This document shows, piece by piece, positions 42,812 through 50,987 of a stretch of 64,000 nucleotides of DNA. This DNA comes from an uncultured Porphyromonas sp. (GTDB taxonomy: Bacteria > Bacteroidota > Bacteroidia > Bacteroidales > Porphyromonadaceae): the NCBI RefSeq assembly GCF_938023125.1, contig NZ_CALHDW010000011.1:62001-126000 (forward strand), given 5' to 3'. Position 1 is the first letter of the stretch; each line of letters starts with the position of its first letter. Position numbers and translations under genes: made by a program. The notes under the pieces were generated by a model. That model searched no databases, was not told the origin of the DNA, and saw only the letters and a program-made list of their open reading frames with translations.

Positions 42812-43303
42812 TTATTTGCTTTTTGAGATTATTTCCTGTACATATTCATTGATTGTACTCTCGGGGATATTTCCCAGAGTCTGGATGGGCATTCCCTTTG
42901 TGGGGACGAAGAGTACCATCGGGATGCTCTTTACCCCAAAGTGGGCAGCCAAAGCCTCATCCTTATCTACATTGACCTTGTAGAGAAGAACCTTGCCGTT
43001 GCTCTCTGCCACAATGCGCTCGAGTTTGGGAGCGAGTTGGCGGCAGGGGCCGCACCAATCAGCGTAAAAATCAATAATGGCAGGCTTGTCGCCTTTATAT
43101 ACGAACTCTGTAGGGTTTTTCTCAAAGTCGTAGATATGCTCTTTCATATACTTGGCATCGATCACCATTACATTGGGATGAGATGCCTCTTGAGCCGTCT
43201 GTTTCTTGCTCTTTGATTGGCAAGAAGCCTGAGTGGCAACACCTAAGAGCAAAGAGGTCGATAGGAGTAGCACTCGGAGTAGAGAGTGGCGGAGATAATT
43301 CAT
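42812..43303 (-). CDS. Exported thioredoxin-fold protein
   Basis: 163 aa. A signal sequence of about 27 residues ends TQASC; Cys28 could be lipidated although the -3 residue is Gln, otherwise it is a signal-peptidase-I product. The thioredoxin domain (about 45-160) has IIDFYADWCGPCRQLAPKL with active-site Cys84 and Cys87, and a cis-Pro motif KSIPMVLFVP. The WCGPC motif suggests a reducing or cytochrome-maturation type role in the periplasm. It precedes tpx by about 80 bases. Confidence 0.9.
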   Translation of the reverse strand: MNYLRHSLLRVLLLSTSLLLGVATQASCQSKSKKQTAQEASHPNVMVIDAKYMKEHIYDFEKNPTEFVYKGDKPAIIDFYADWCGPCRQLAPKLERIVAESNGKVLLYKVNVDKDEALAAHFGVKSIPMVLFVPTKGMPIQTLGNIPESTINEYVQEIISKSK

Positions 43304-43414
43304 TGTCTTCGTCTATTTGTTTTTTATTCTGTACGTGTGGGAAAGCCTTTGCTATCCTCTACTCTTCTAGAATAGAGGGAAGGGGCAAAGAGTTCACTCC
43401 GAGTCTTTTTTTTC

Positions 43415-45064
43415 TCAGGACTGAATGGAGCAATCTTTGCAGCGATCTCGTATCTGTTGGAAGAAGTCGTTGCCTTTGTCATCCACGAGGATAAAGGCGG
43501 GGAAGTCTTCTACTTCTATTTTCCAAATCGCTTCCATGCCCAACTCCGGATACTCAAGGCATTCTACCTTTTTGATGCTGTTTTGAGCTAAGATGGCGGC
43601 CGGACCTCCGATGCTGCCGAGGTAGAAGCCTCCGTGCGCCTTGCACGAAGCTGTTACCTCTGCACTGCGGTTGCCCTTGGCGATCATGATAAGACTGCCT
43701 CCATGCTGCTGGAAGAGCTGTACATAACTATCCATACGCCCTGCCGTTGTGGGGCCAAAGCTACCGCTGGGTAAGCCACTAGGCGTTTTGGCGGGGCCTG
43801 CATAGTATATGGGATGCTGCTTGATATAGTCGGGGAGGTCCTCGCCACGATCGAGACGCTCTTTGAGCTTGGCATGGGCAATGTCTCGCCCGACTACGAT
43901 GGTGCCCGAGAGGGAAAGACGAGTAGATACGGGGTATTTGGATAGCTCCGCACGGATCTCGTCCATGGGGCGATTGAGGTTGATTTTTACGGATTCGCCT
44001 TCGGAGTTTCCCCTCAATGCCGGCGGAATGAGCCGAGCCGGATGGGTCTCGAGCTTCTCGAGCCAGATGCCTTCACGATTGATTTTTGCCTTTATGTTGC
44101 GGTCTGCAGAGCAGCTCACTCCCATGCCGATGGGGCAGGAGGCTCCATGTCGTGGCAAGCGAATAACCCGAATGTCGTGGGCGTAATATTTCCCCCCAAA
44201 TTGCGCTCCAAAGCCTATCTTATAGGCCTCTTCGAGGAGTTGTGCCTCTAGCTCTGTATCACGGAAAGCGTGCCCGAGTTCGTTCCCTTGGGTGGGGAGG
44301 TTGTCGTAGTACTTTGCGGAGGCCAGCTTTACGGTTTTGAGGTTCATCTCGGCAGAAGTCCCCCCAATTACAAATGCAATATGATAGGGAGGGCATGCTG
44401 CAGTGCCTAGCGTGCGCATCTTCTCTACCAGATAGGGGAGAAGTTTTTCGGGCGTAATGAGTGCCTTTGTCTCTTGGTAGAGGTAGGTCTTGTTGGCAGA
44501 TCCGCCCCCCTTGGCAATGCAGAGGAATTTGTACTCATCGCCATCTACGGCCATCAAGTCGATCTGAGCCGGTAGATTGCAGCCCGTATTGACCTCCCGA
44601 TACATGTCGAGGGGAGCATTCTGCGAGTAGCGCAAGTTCTCTTGTGTATAGGTGTCGTACACGCCATGGGAGAGGGCCTCTTCGTCGCCTCCGCCCGTGT
44701 ATACATTTTGTCCCTTCTTGCCTAGAATGATGGCTGTACCCGTGTCTTGGCAAAAGGGGAGTTGCCCGAGGGCTGCCACTTCTGCATTCCTCAAAAATGT
44801 AAGGGCCACGAAGCGGTCGTTGTCACTTGCCTCCGGATCGGAGAGGATCTTAGCCACCTGCTCCTGATGCTCGGGGCGCAGGTAGAATGCGATGTCGTGG
44901 AAGGCTTGGCGTGCCAGAGTGCGTAGGGCTTCGGGCTCTACAACGAGCATTTTACGCCCGCCAAAGTCTTCTTCGTGTACATATTCACTTGTTAGGTGGT
45001 AGTATTCTGTCGTATCCTCCCTTAGGGGGAACATCTCTTGGTATTTGAATTCTTTCGTTGCCAT
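43415..45064 (-). CDS. Class I fumarate hydratase
   Basis: 549 aa. [4Fe-4S]-dependent reversible hydration of fumarate to malate, FumA/FumB type with fused alpha and beta domains. The alpha part carries PFCQDTGTAIILGKKGQNVYTGGGDEEALSHGVYDTY and HGASCPIGMGVSCSADRNIKAKI with cluster cysteines; the beta part begins near 385 with LSGTIVVGRDIAHAKLKERLDRGE and contains GSFGPTTAGRMDSYVQ. Length matches the family. In an anaerobe such as Porphyromonas it would serve the branched TCA/fumarate respiration route. No promoter box is clear upstream. Confidence 0.96.
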   Translation of the reverse strand: MATKEFKYQEMFPLREDTTEYYHLTSEYVHEEDFGGRKMLVVEPEALRTLARQAFHDIAFYLRPEHQEQVAKILSDPEASDNDRFVALTFLRNAEVAALGQLPFCQDTGTAIILGKKGQNVYTGGGDEEALSHGVYDTYTQENLRYSQNAPLDMYREVNTGCNLPAQIDLMAVDGDEYKFLCIAKGGGSANKTYLYQETKALITPEKLLPYLVEKMRTLGTAACPPYHIAFVIGGTSAEMNLKTVKLASAKYYDNLPTQGNELGHAFRDTELEAQLLEEAYKIGFGAQFGGKYYAHDIRVIRLPRHGASCPIGMGVSCSADRNIKAKINREGIWLEKLETHPARLIPPALRGNSEGESVKINLNRPMDEIRAELSKYPVSTRLSLSGTIVVGRDIAHAKLKERLDRGEDLPDYIKQHPIYYAGPAKTPSGLPSGSFGPTTAGRMDSYVQLFQQHGGSLIMIAKGNRSAEVTASCKAHGGFYLGSIGGPAAILAQNSIKKVECLEYPELGMEAIWKIEVEDFPAFILVDDKGNDFFQQIRDRCKDCSIQS

Positions 45065-45204
45065 TATTCTCTCTTTCCTTTTCTAAACTGCCCTCTAAGA
45101 TACAAAAAGCGGATGAGCTTACACCTATATACTATTTATAAAAGAGGGGTAGGCTCCCTCTTCCGAGCTGAGCCTTTTTTGCCGGAGGGGGGGGATTCCC
45201 GAAA

Positions 45205-45243
45205 ACGAGAAGGGCCGACTCCACTCGTGTGAAGTCAGCCCTT
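45205..45243 (-). terminator. Terminator of the YD-repeat T9SS cargo gene
   Basis: AGGGCCGACT (45211-45220) pairs, with one mismatch, with AGTCAGCCCT (45233-45242); on the minus strand it is followed by TTCTCGTTTTC. Confidence 0.55.
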
Positions 45244-45307
45244 GTTTCAATTCAGAGAGAAACGCTTCCGAAAGTCTGCGGATTCTCTGTTATAGAGGAG
45301 GTGAGAA

Positions 45308-46486
45308 TTACAATACTACCTTCGTGCTCATCTTCTGACCTTGGCCATTTTGTGTAAAGATGATGAATACTCCATTACCAAGAGCCTCAGCAGGGATGTC
45401 GATTCTATCAGCTTGAGCGTCTACCTGAGCTACGAGCTGTCCGTCTACGCTGTAGAGAGCGGTGTTTTGGATACCATTGCCCTCAATAGTGAGTACGCTA
45501 CCATTCTTGTATGCCTTTAATTCACCTGCAGCTTCTACTGTCTTAGCTGAGGTTATATTCATATAGAGGTAGGCATAAGTAGTTTCTTTTTTGTCTCCTG
45601 ATGCATCGGGGTCAATAACATACATTGAAGTTCTTAGGCGACCACCGGCTAGAGCATCTTCGTTCATAGAGTTTTGGAACATGGGGCCATCTAATGCAAA
45701 TGGGTAAGTAGGATAGTAGGCATCCTTACCCATGCGATCGTTGTCGTATCCAAACTTCATGGAGAGATAGAGTTTTTCTTCACCGGTCTGATGGCTGATG
45801 TCCATGATCTGTACGTCCGTTAGCTCCATGTCGTTGTAGTTGTATGCGATATAGCCGTCAAGCTTGAAATTGGGGGCTGATGTCAGCATGTTTTCTCTAG
45901 TTCTATTGCCTTTTGCATCGTATTCGTACGTTCTAACGTTACTCTCGATTTCGTCGGGGTTCCCATCTGCGGGATAGCCGGACTTTACAAGCTGGTTCTT
46001 CTCATTGTAGATGTACTTCATATCAGAAACAGTGCCGATAGAGCGGAGGTAGGTACGGATTATTGTGTTATTACCTCTCTCGTCGTATAAAAACTCCTTT
46101 ACGTTGGCAGTGTCGTTGATGGCATATCCCATGAACATAATTCTCTTGTGGAGTCTACCATTCTCATCGTAAACGTAGTCGAAGCGGGTGTCCAATGGGA
46201 GTACCTCGGGGATGTCTCCGGAGAGAACCTGGTACTGGTCGGCACGGAACATCCTGCCTTGCGCATCGTAGTAGATAGAATCCACGTGACCAGATTTTCC
46301 TTCGGCATTGTAGTAAACAGCGGCTTTTGCTTTACCCTGCTCGTTATAAACATAACGGAAGCCGGCTTTGGATTTTAGTCTTTCGACCCCTAGGAACTTA
46401 AGGTCAGATTGTTTTTCCTGTGCGTTCACACTCTGAGTGAGGGCGAGGAACATTACAGAAGCGAGAAGGAGTAATGATTTCTTCAT
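45308..46486 (-). CDS. T9SS cargo protein with YD-like repeats
   Basis: 392 aa from the ATG at 46486, which opens a good signal peptide (MKKSLLLLASVMFLALTQSVNA before Gln23); the open frame to 46531 adds a non-signal-like stretch. Residues 45-215 contain repeated RHS/YD-like units: FRYVYNEQGKAKAAVYY, SIYYDAQGRMFR, FDYVYDENGRLHK, EFLYDERGNNT, KYIYNEKNQLVKSG, TYEYDAKGNRTREN. The C-terminal about 75 residues (LKAYKNGSVLTIEG ... ALGNGVFIIFTQNGQGQKMSTKVVL) match a type A T9SS sorting domain. It should be surface-exposed or released. No enzyme domain is seen. A candidate small RNA with its own terminator lies about 230 bases upstream. Confidence 0.75.
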   Translation of the reverse strand: MKKSLLLLASVMFLALTQSVNAQEKQSDLKFLGVERLKSKAGFRYVYNEQGKAKAAVYYNAEGKSGHVDSIYYDAQGRMFRADQYQVLSGDIPEVLPLDTRFDYVYDENGRLHKRIMFMGYAINDTANVKEFLYDERGNNTIIRTYLRSIGTVSDMKYIYNEKNQLVKSGYPADGNPDEIESNVRTYEYDAKGNRTRENMLTSAPNFKLDGYIAYNYNDMELTDVQIMDISHQTGEEKLYLSMKFGYDNDRMGKDAYYPTYPFALDGPMFQNSMNEDALAGGRLRTSMYVIDPDASGDKKETTYAYLYMNITSAKTVEAAGELKAYKNGSVLTIEGNGIQNTALYSVDGQLVAQVDAQADRIDIPAEALGNGVFIIFTQNGQGQKMSTKVVL

Positions 46487-46713
46487 TTCGTTTTTTATTA
46501 AGTGACTATACAACTTGGCATTACTTCGCACATAGAAGCAATGTTTTTTCCTGCGGGGGAGGGGGCCATATCGTGGTCCACTCCAAAAAGATAAGTCTTG
46601 TGTGTCGTTTTTGTTGGTGGGTATCCTCTTTTGGAGAATAGTAGTGCAGCGAAGCTCAAGATGATCGATTCTGCTTTGCTCAATCCTTTTTCATTCATGC
46701 TGCATCCTTCTTA

Positions 46714-46745
46714 TGCAAAAAAGTAACCATCTAGAGGTTACTTTC
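46714..46745 (-). terminator. Terminator of the candidate small RNA
   Basis: AAAGTAACC (46720-46728) pairs with GGTTACTTT (46736-46744) around a 7-base loop; on the minus strand it runs into TTTTTTGC. Confidence 0.75.
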
Positions 46746-46805
46746 TGGCCTTTTGGGGATTATGTTGAGCATCTGGTACATATGGATTGTTCACTAATCC
46801 ACCGA
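46714..46805 (-). ncRNA. Candidate small RNA or attenuated leader
   Basis: An ideal promoter (46811-46840) predicts a start near 46804; a strong terminator follows at 46714-46745. The roughly 90-nt RNA would fold into a 5' hairpin (TGGATT/AATCCA) and the terminator hairpin. It also contains a short ORF, ATG to TAG, coding MYQMLNIIPKRPESNL, whose stop lies in the terminator stem. It may be a stand-alone sRNA or a leader controlling the T9SS cargo gene downstream. Confidence 0.5.
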
Positions 46806-46810
46806 CGTGA

Positions 46811-46840
46811 CAAAGGTAGTTGTTGAAATTGGAACGACAA
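46811..46840 (-). promoter_or_regulatory. Canonical -33/-7 promoter of the candidate small RNA
   Basis: Minus-strand TTG (46838-46840), 19 bases, TACCTTTG (46811-46818), identical in layout to the tRNA-Lys promoter. The stretch from here to 47113 holds no recognisable gene. Confidence 0.7.
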
Positions 46841-47113
46841 AATCTTCTGCCTGGAAAATATATCCTCGTCCACTCTTCTGATTTTTGTAAGGGCTCTTCA
46901 CTTTCTCTCTTTGTCTCCCATGAAAGCGGCGATATCGCTTGCCTTCGAGGGGCTTGATAGCCAAACTCTCATACAAAATCGAGGAATTAGAAAATTGGGG
47001 TGTCATAAGTGTGGAAGTTCTTCTTTGGGGGCATCAGGAGGAAAAGGGGGAGAGAAAGAGATTCGCCTCTCCCTAGCCTCGGACGGGGTGGCCATGGGCG
47101 GCACGATCTTCTT

Positions 47114-47155
47114 TAGAAAAAAAGAAAGGGTACAGCAGCAAAGGCTACTGTACCC
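47114..47155 (-). terminator. Terminator of the ECF sigma factor gene
   Basis: GGGTACAG (47128-47135) pairs with CTGTACCC (47148-47155); on the minus strand it is followed by TTTCTTTTTTT. It starts 33 bases past the stop codon. Confidence 0.8.
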
Positions 47156-47187
47156 AATAGGATATAGATGTGTAGTGAAAAAGCTAT

Positions 47188-47691
47188 TTAGCGCATGTCT
47201 CGAAGCGTCTTTTGGAGCTCTTTGCGAGCAAAGAAGATGCGACTCTTAACTGTGCCCTCGGGGATTGCCATCTTTTCGGCGATCTCGCTGTACTTATATC
47301 CGCTTAAGAACATCTTGAAGGGAGTACGTGTATGCTCGCTGAGATTGTCGATTGCGGAGTAGATCTCCCGAATATTCATGGCGCCATCGGGGGTACTATA
47401 CCCACCCTCTGTCACTAGAGGAACATTCAGTATATCTACAGTTGTGTCGAATATCTTACGACGACGTTCCACCCTATCTTGATTGTTGAGGAATATATTG
47501 TACATGATGGTCATCATCCAACCTTTGAAGTTGATATCGCTTACAAACTTGTCTCTGTGGGTCAGAGCACGAAGCGAAGTGTCTTGTACAAGATCGTCTG
47601 CATCGTTGGTATCTTGCGTTAGTTTGAGAGCATAACGACGAAGATTCTCTTGTACCTCTTGTAGGTTACTCTGGAATTGCGTTCTGGTCAT
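47188..47691 (-). CDS. ECF-family RNA polymerase sigma factor
   Basis: 167-aa sigma-70 factor of the extracytoplasmic-function group. Region 2 (about 12-82) has DADDLVQDTSLRALTHRDKF and KGWMMTIMYNIFLNNQDR; region 4 (about 110-163) has LSEHTRTPFKMFLSGYKYSEIAEKMAIPEGTVKSRIFFARKELQ. No anti-sigma gene is adjacent, so it is not a FecI/FecR-type pair. It is monocistronic with its own -7 box and terminator. Such orphan sigma factors are common in Porphyromonas, where some regulate secretion or oxidative stress; the target here is unknown. Confidence 0.93.
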   Translation of the reverse strand: MTRTQFQSNLQEVQENLRRYALKLTQDTNDADDLVQDTSLRALTHRDKFVSDINFKGWMMTIMYNIFLNNQDRVERRRKIFDTTVDILNVPLVTEGGYSTPDGAMNIREIYSAIDNLSEHTRTPFKMFLSGYKYSEIAEKMAIPEGTVKSRIFFARKELQKTLRDMR

Positions 47692-47778
47692 ACTGTCACT
47701 CGTATTATGTTAAACCTTACTACCTTTGTTTTTACTAGGGGGAGGCGGCCGAAGCGGTCTCTCCCTTTTTCTTGTAAG

Positions 47779-47786
47779 CAAAGATA
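47779..47786 (-). promoter_or_regulatory. -7 promoter box for the ECF sigma factor gene
   Basis: Minus-strand TATCTTTG, 88 bases upstream of the ATG; no good -33 TTG. Confidence 0.4.
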
Positions 47787-47905
47787 GCCCATACAAGCCT
47801 TGTACTTGATAGACGAAGCCATGTCGTATTATTGATATTTTCTATAGTGGCCTATTTCTTATAGGATTCTGCTTGGAAATAAATAATTTATAGGGTGAGA
47901 TTTTT

Positions 47906-47976
47906 GTAAAAATCAGCTGATTTCCGAGTGCATTTCTGGCTAGATTCTTTTTTTATTTCAGCCGCCGATTCGGACG
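47906..47976. repeat. Intergenic repeat element, copy D
   Basis: Perfect palindrome AAATCAGCTGATTT (47910-47923), then CCGAGTGCATTTCTGG and a T-rich stem-loop GGCT...AGCC. It shares TCAGCTGATTT with copy A and GAGTGCATTTC with copy C. It lies between the ECF sigma factor and DUF5020 genes. Confidence 0.5.
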
Positions 47977-47988
47977 CATGGAGCCGCA

Positions 47989-48037
47989 TAAAAAACTTCG
48001 CTCGGAGAGTCCCAAAAGAAAGGTCTGCGAGCGAAGT
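47989..48037 (-). terminator. Terminator of the DUF5020 gene
   Basis: ACTTCGCTCG (47995-48004) pairs perfectly with CGAGCGAAGT (48028-48037); on the minus strand it is followed by six Ts. It begins 31 bases past the stop. Confidence 0.8.
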
Positions 48038-48068
48038 GTGGGGCAAGGGGATAAAAGGGGATTCTTCT

Positions 48069-48812
48069 CTAACGGAAACTCCACTTGAGAGCCAGCGTTG
48101 GGGCTACAATCCATTGAGGGGCGTCCACATTGTGAGAGATGCGAATCTCGGAGCCAATGCTAAGGTTTAGATCATCGGGGATTGCCTCCAACTTATTGAG
48201 ATTGCACCAAAATTGGGGCTGCATCATAAGCTTAAAGCGAGTGTTCCACCCGGGTCTTTTGTCCACTTGTTGCCAGAAACTGACAAATCCGGTAGCCGAG
48301 AAAAGTCCATCTCCGGGGGCGTACTTCCATACGGTACAAAGCTCGAAATTGTGAGGCTGGGGTGTAAGGCGGATATACTTGTAGAGTAGGGCAGCACTGA
48401 GCATTAGGCGACGGTCGCCCCGAAGGTAGGTGTATGAGGCGCCAGTCATAAAGGCGTCATTCATAGAGATGGCAGTGTTACTCTGAGGGGCGTTGACGAA
48501 GCGGAGCCCCCCATCGTAGCGTACATGCCAAGCCACGGGAGCCTGCCAAAAGCGAAGGTTGCGCATGAACTTCCAGTTGGCACTCACAGCCCCCTGCTGC
48601 AAAAAACTCATGTCGACAAAGTAGAAGGTGTCGCCAAAGCGATCTACACTTTGTTGTTCAATGGTTGCGGTGATAGTGGGGCGCTCCTTTTGCGCCTCGG
48701 GGTAGAGATACCGCCCGAGGTCGTAGTGGAATTGTAGGTTTTGAGCATCTACAAGCTCGGCGTTGGCGCAGAGAAGTATTGCGAGGAGGCTATATAATAA
48801 ATGTCTTTTCAT
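48069..48812 (-). CDS. DUF5020 outer-membrane protein
   Basis: 247 aa from the ATG at 48812, the start of a signal peptide (MKRHLLYSLLAILLCANAELVDA) cleaved before Gln24; the upstream extension is not signal-like. The mature part is a short-strand beta barrel: LQFHYDLGRYLYPEAQKERPTITATIEQ, FGDTFYFVDMSFLQQGAVSANW, and it ends TLALKWSFR. The LHYD-R/FVDMDF-type segments match DUF5020, which resembles nucleoside-specific channel Tsx-like barrels. It may be a small-solute porin; substrate unknown. Confidence 0.78.
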   Translation of the reverse strand: MKRHLLYSLLAILLCANAELVDAQNLQFHYDLGRYLYPEAQKERPTITATIEQQSVDRFGDTFYFVDMSFLQQGAVSANWKFMRNLRFWQAPVAWHVRYDGGLRFVNAPQSNTAISMNDAFMTGASYTYLRGDRRLMLSAALLYKYIRLTPQPHNFELCTVWKYAPGDGLFSATGFVSFWQQVDKRPGWNTRFKLMMQPQFWCNLNKLEAIPDDLNLSIGSEIRISHNVDAPQWIVAPTLALKWSFR

Positions 48813-48857
48813 CGTGATGATAATAAGTCGTGCGTTGTATCGCTGCTTGTGAGGGGA

Positions 48858-48900
48858 ATAAAAAAGTACATCCCTCCCTCTCATGGGTGAGATGTACTTT
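48858..48900 (-). terminator. Terminator of the DUF6263 gene
   Basis: AAAGTACATC (48863-48872) pairs perfectly with GATGTACTTT (48891-48900), with a T run on the minus strand. It starts 27 bases past the stop at 48927. Confidence 0.75.
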
Positions 48901-48926
48901 CTATTTGTGAGATCTTCGGCGGGTGC

Positions 48927-49715
48927 TTACTGCATGAATTCGAAGCTACTCGTAATGTTGATTTTCACGTTTACCATGGTGCCTTGTGCAGCCATAGAGC
49001 CCGATAGCGGGAGCGTAAGAAGGCCATAGATAGGAGCCCCTGTGGCTTTGTGGATCTCGTAGTTGAAGAGACCGGTTCCCGAGAGTGTGATCCCCTGCAT
49101 AGACTGCTCGGTGTTGAGTTTTGAGTCGATTACGTAGGAGTTGTCACCTATAAGGGTAAGGGTAGACTTGGCCTTGTTGTCATTGAATACCATAGTCTCC
49201 CAAGAGTCGCCTTGGGCTACGGGGTGCTTGGGATAGAGACCGGAGAGGGTGCTCGAAACAGCCTCGAATACCTTCTTAGCTACCTCGGGAGAGACGCTAG
49301 CGTCTAGGGCTTTAGGCTCTCCAACAAGCTCGAAGTAAGGGGTTACTTCTGCTTGTATTACCTTGCCGGCAATGGCCTTTAAGTCCTTGTTGTATTGCGT
49401 GTCTTCGCTATCGGTAGAGCTAGCCGTAATGTTGCCTTGGTCGCTCTTTACGTCTAGGTCTGTGCGGTTGACGATCACATCAATAATGAGGTTTTCTCCC
49501 TTGAGAGATACGACAGAGAAAGCAAACTCGGTGCGAATCGTTGTCTTCGATTTCATGGTCTGCCCACCAAATGTTACCTCTTGATCCATGATTTGTTGGT
49601 AGCGGAGGGGGATCTTTTGTCCGGGTTGAAGCTTCAGACGAATATCCTCCTTTTGAGCATGCAACATGGCAACCGCTGCTACCATTGTAGCGAGAGTGAT
49701 GATTAGTTTGCGCAT
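48927..49715 (-). CDS. DUF6263-type secreted protein
   Basis: 262 aa. The signal peptide ends MLHA before Gln21. The mature part is all-beta with the repeated pattern LKLQPGQKIPLRYQQIMDQEVTFGGQTMKSKTTI, HPVAQGDSWETMVFNDNKAKSTLTLIGDNSYVID and a Ser/Thr-rich C-terminal strand region. This fits the DUF6263 family of periplasmic or outer-membrane-associated proteins. It is followed by its own terminator. Function unknown. Confidence 0.7.
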   Translation of the reverse strand: MRKLIITLATMVAAVAMLHAQKEDIRLKLQPGQKIPLRYQQIMDQEVTFGGQTMKSKTTIRTEFAFSVVSLKGENLIIDVIVNRTDLDVKSDQGNITASSTDSEDTQYNKDLKAIAGKVIQAEVTPYFELVGEPKALDASVSPEVAKKVFEAVSSTLSGLYPKHPVAQGDSWETMVFNDNKAKSTLTLIGDNSYVIDSKLNTEQSMQGITLSGTGLFNYEIHKATGAPIYGLLTLPLSGSMAAQGTMVNVKINITSSFEFMQ

Positions 49716-49757
49716 AACGTTGATATTTTAAAACGGTGTTTATAGAGTTGTCTTTGC

Positions 49758-50975
49758 TTACTTTATGTTATGCAATTTGTGCCCCATTCGCTCCTTTTTG
49801 GTGCGAAGATAGGTTGCATTGTAGGGGTTGGGCTCGATCTCAATGGGTACATTTTCTACTACCTCTAGGCCGTAGCTCTCGATGCCTACACGCTTAACGG
49901 GGTTGTTGGTGATAAGGCGCATCTTACCTACCCCTAGCTCGCGCAAGATCTGGGCTCCCACGCCATAGTCGCGCTCGTCGGCAGCGTGCCCGAGGTGCAG
50001 GTTGGCATCAACGGTATCCATTCCGTCCTCTTGGAGTTTGTAGGCTTTCATCTTCTCCATGAGCCCAATACCACGCCCCTCTTGGTTGAGGTACACGACC
50101 ATTCCTTTTCCCTCCTTCTCTATAAGTTGCATAGCACGATGGAGTTGATCGCCACAGTCGCAACGCCTAGAACCAAATATGTCGCCCGTAGCGCACGAAG
50201 AATGCATACGCACGAGTATCGGCTCGTCTTTGCTCCACTCGCCTTTGAATAGGGCAACGTGCTCCATGCCATTGGACTTCTGACGGAATGGGATGAGACG
50301 GAAGTCGCCATACTCCGTGGGCATATGTACTTCCACTCCACGCTCCACGAGCGACTCCTTTTGCAGGCGGTAGGCGATGAGATCTTTGATGGTAATGATC
50401 TTCATGTCCCATTGCTTTGCTACCTCCACGAGCTGAGGGAGACGAGCCATTGTACCATCTTCGTTGATGATTTCTATGAGGGCTGCTACAGGTTGCATGC
50501 CCGAGAGGCGAGCGAGGTCTATGGCAGCCTCGGTATGCCCGGCACGGCGAAGTACCCCACGGGAGCGCGCACGAAGCGGATTGACATGCCCGGGGCGAGC
50601 CAAATCTGTAGGTTGAGTCTTGGGGTCGGCTAGAGCTAGGATCGTCTGCGCTCTGTCGTACATCGAAACGCCCGTAGTGCAGCCGTGCCCAATAAGGTCT
50701 ACTGTAACGGTGAAGGGAGTCTCGTGTAGGCTTGTATTGTCGTGCACCTGCATGTCGAGCTCAAGACGCGAGGCCACCTCTTCGCTGATAGGTGTGCAGA
50801 GCACCCCCCGTCCGTAACGCATCATAAAGTTTACCTTTTCGGGGGTTATGGTTTCGGCGGCGGTGATGAAGTCGCCTTCGTTTTCGCGATCTTCGTCGTC
50901 CACTACAATCACAAACTTACCTTCCTTAAAGTCTGCGAGAGCCTCCTCAATTGTATTCAATTTATAGCTATCCAT
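49758..50975 (-). CDS. ribBA: Bifunctional DHBP synthase/GTP cyclohydrolase II
   Basis: 405 aa. Two entry reactions of riboflavin synthesis: ribulose-5-P to 3,4-dihydroxy-2-butanone-4-P (RibB, about 1-200) and GTP to the pyrimidine precursor (RibA, about 205-400). RibB motifs: VVDDEDRENEGDFITAAE, MRYGRGVLCTPI, HVNPLRARSRGVLRRAGHTEAAIDLARLSG. RibA motifs: VRMHSSCATGDIFGSRRCDCGDQL with the three zinc cysteines, and NQEGRGIGLMEKMKAYKLQE. It follows the LptF/G gene by 12 bases, so it is probably co-transcribed; no FMN riboswitch is seen. Confidence 0.97.
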   Translation of the reverse strand: MDSYKLNTIEEALADFKEGKFVIVVDDEDRENEGDFITAAETITPEKVNFMMRYGRGVLCTPISEEVASRLELDMQVHDNTSLHETPFTVTVDLIGHGCTTGVSMYDRAQTILALADPKTQPTDLARPGHVNPLRARSRGVLRRAGHTEAAIDLARLSGMQPVAALIEIINEDGTMARLPQLVEVAKQWDMKIITIKDLIAYRLQKESLVERGVEVHMPTEYGDFRLIPFRQKSNGMEHVALFKGEWSKDEPILVRMHSSCATGDIFGSRRCDCGDQLHRAMQLIEKEGKGMVVYLNQEGRGIGLMEKMKAYKLQEDGMDTVDANLHLGHAADERDYGVGAQILRELGVGKMRLITNNPVKRVGIESYGLEVVENVPIEIEPNPYNATYLRTKKERMGHKLHNIK

Positions 50976-50987
50976 AGATGTGGTTTA

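Noticed and set aside
45151..45180. AGGCTC/GAGCCT hairpin followed by six Ts on the plus strand between fumarase and the YD-repeat gene
   Set aside because: Only six pairs with an 18-base loop and no plus-strand gene or promoter nearby; too weak to call.
46498..46698. 66-residue minus-strand open frame (MNEKGLSKAES...) upstream of the YD-repeat gene, with AAGGA before its ATG
   Set aside because: No protein-like conservation pattern, and Bacteroidota do not rely on Shine-Dalgarno sites. Kept open only as part of a possible leader.
46794..47006. 70-residue minus-strand open frame overlapping the candidate small-RNA promoter
   Set aside because: It runs through the -33/-7 boxes and lacks any hydrophobic or domain pattern.
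47721..47728. Plus-strand TACCTTTG in front of the ECF sigma factor gene
   Set aside because: No -33 element and no plus-strand gene follows; likely a chance match.
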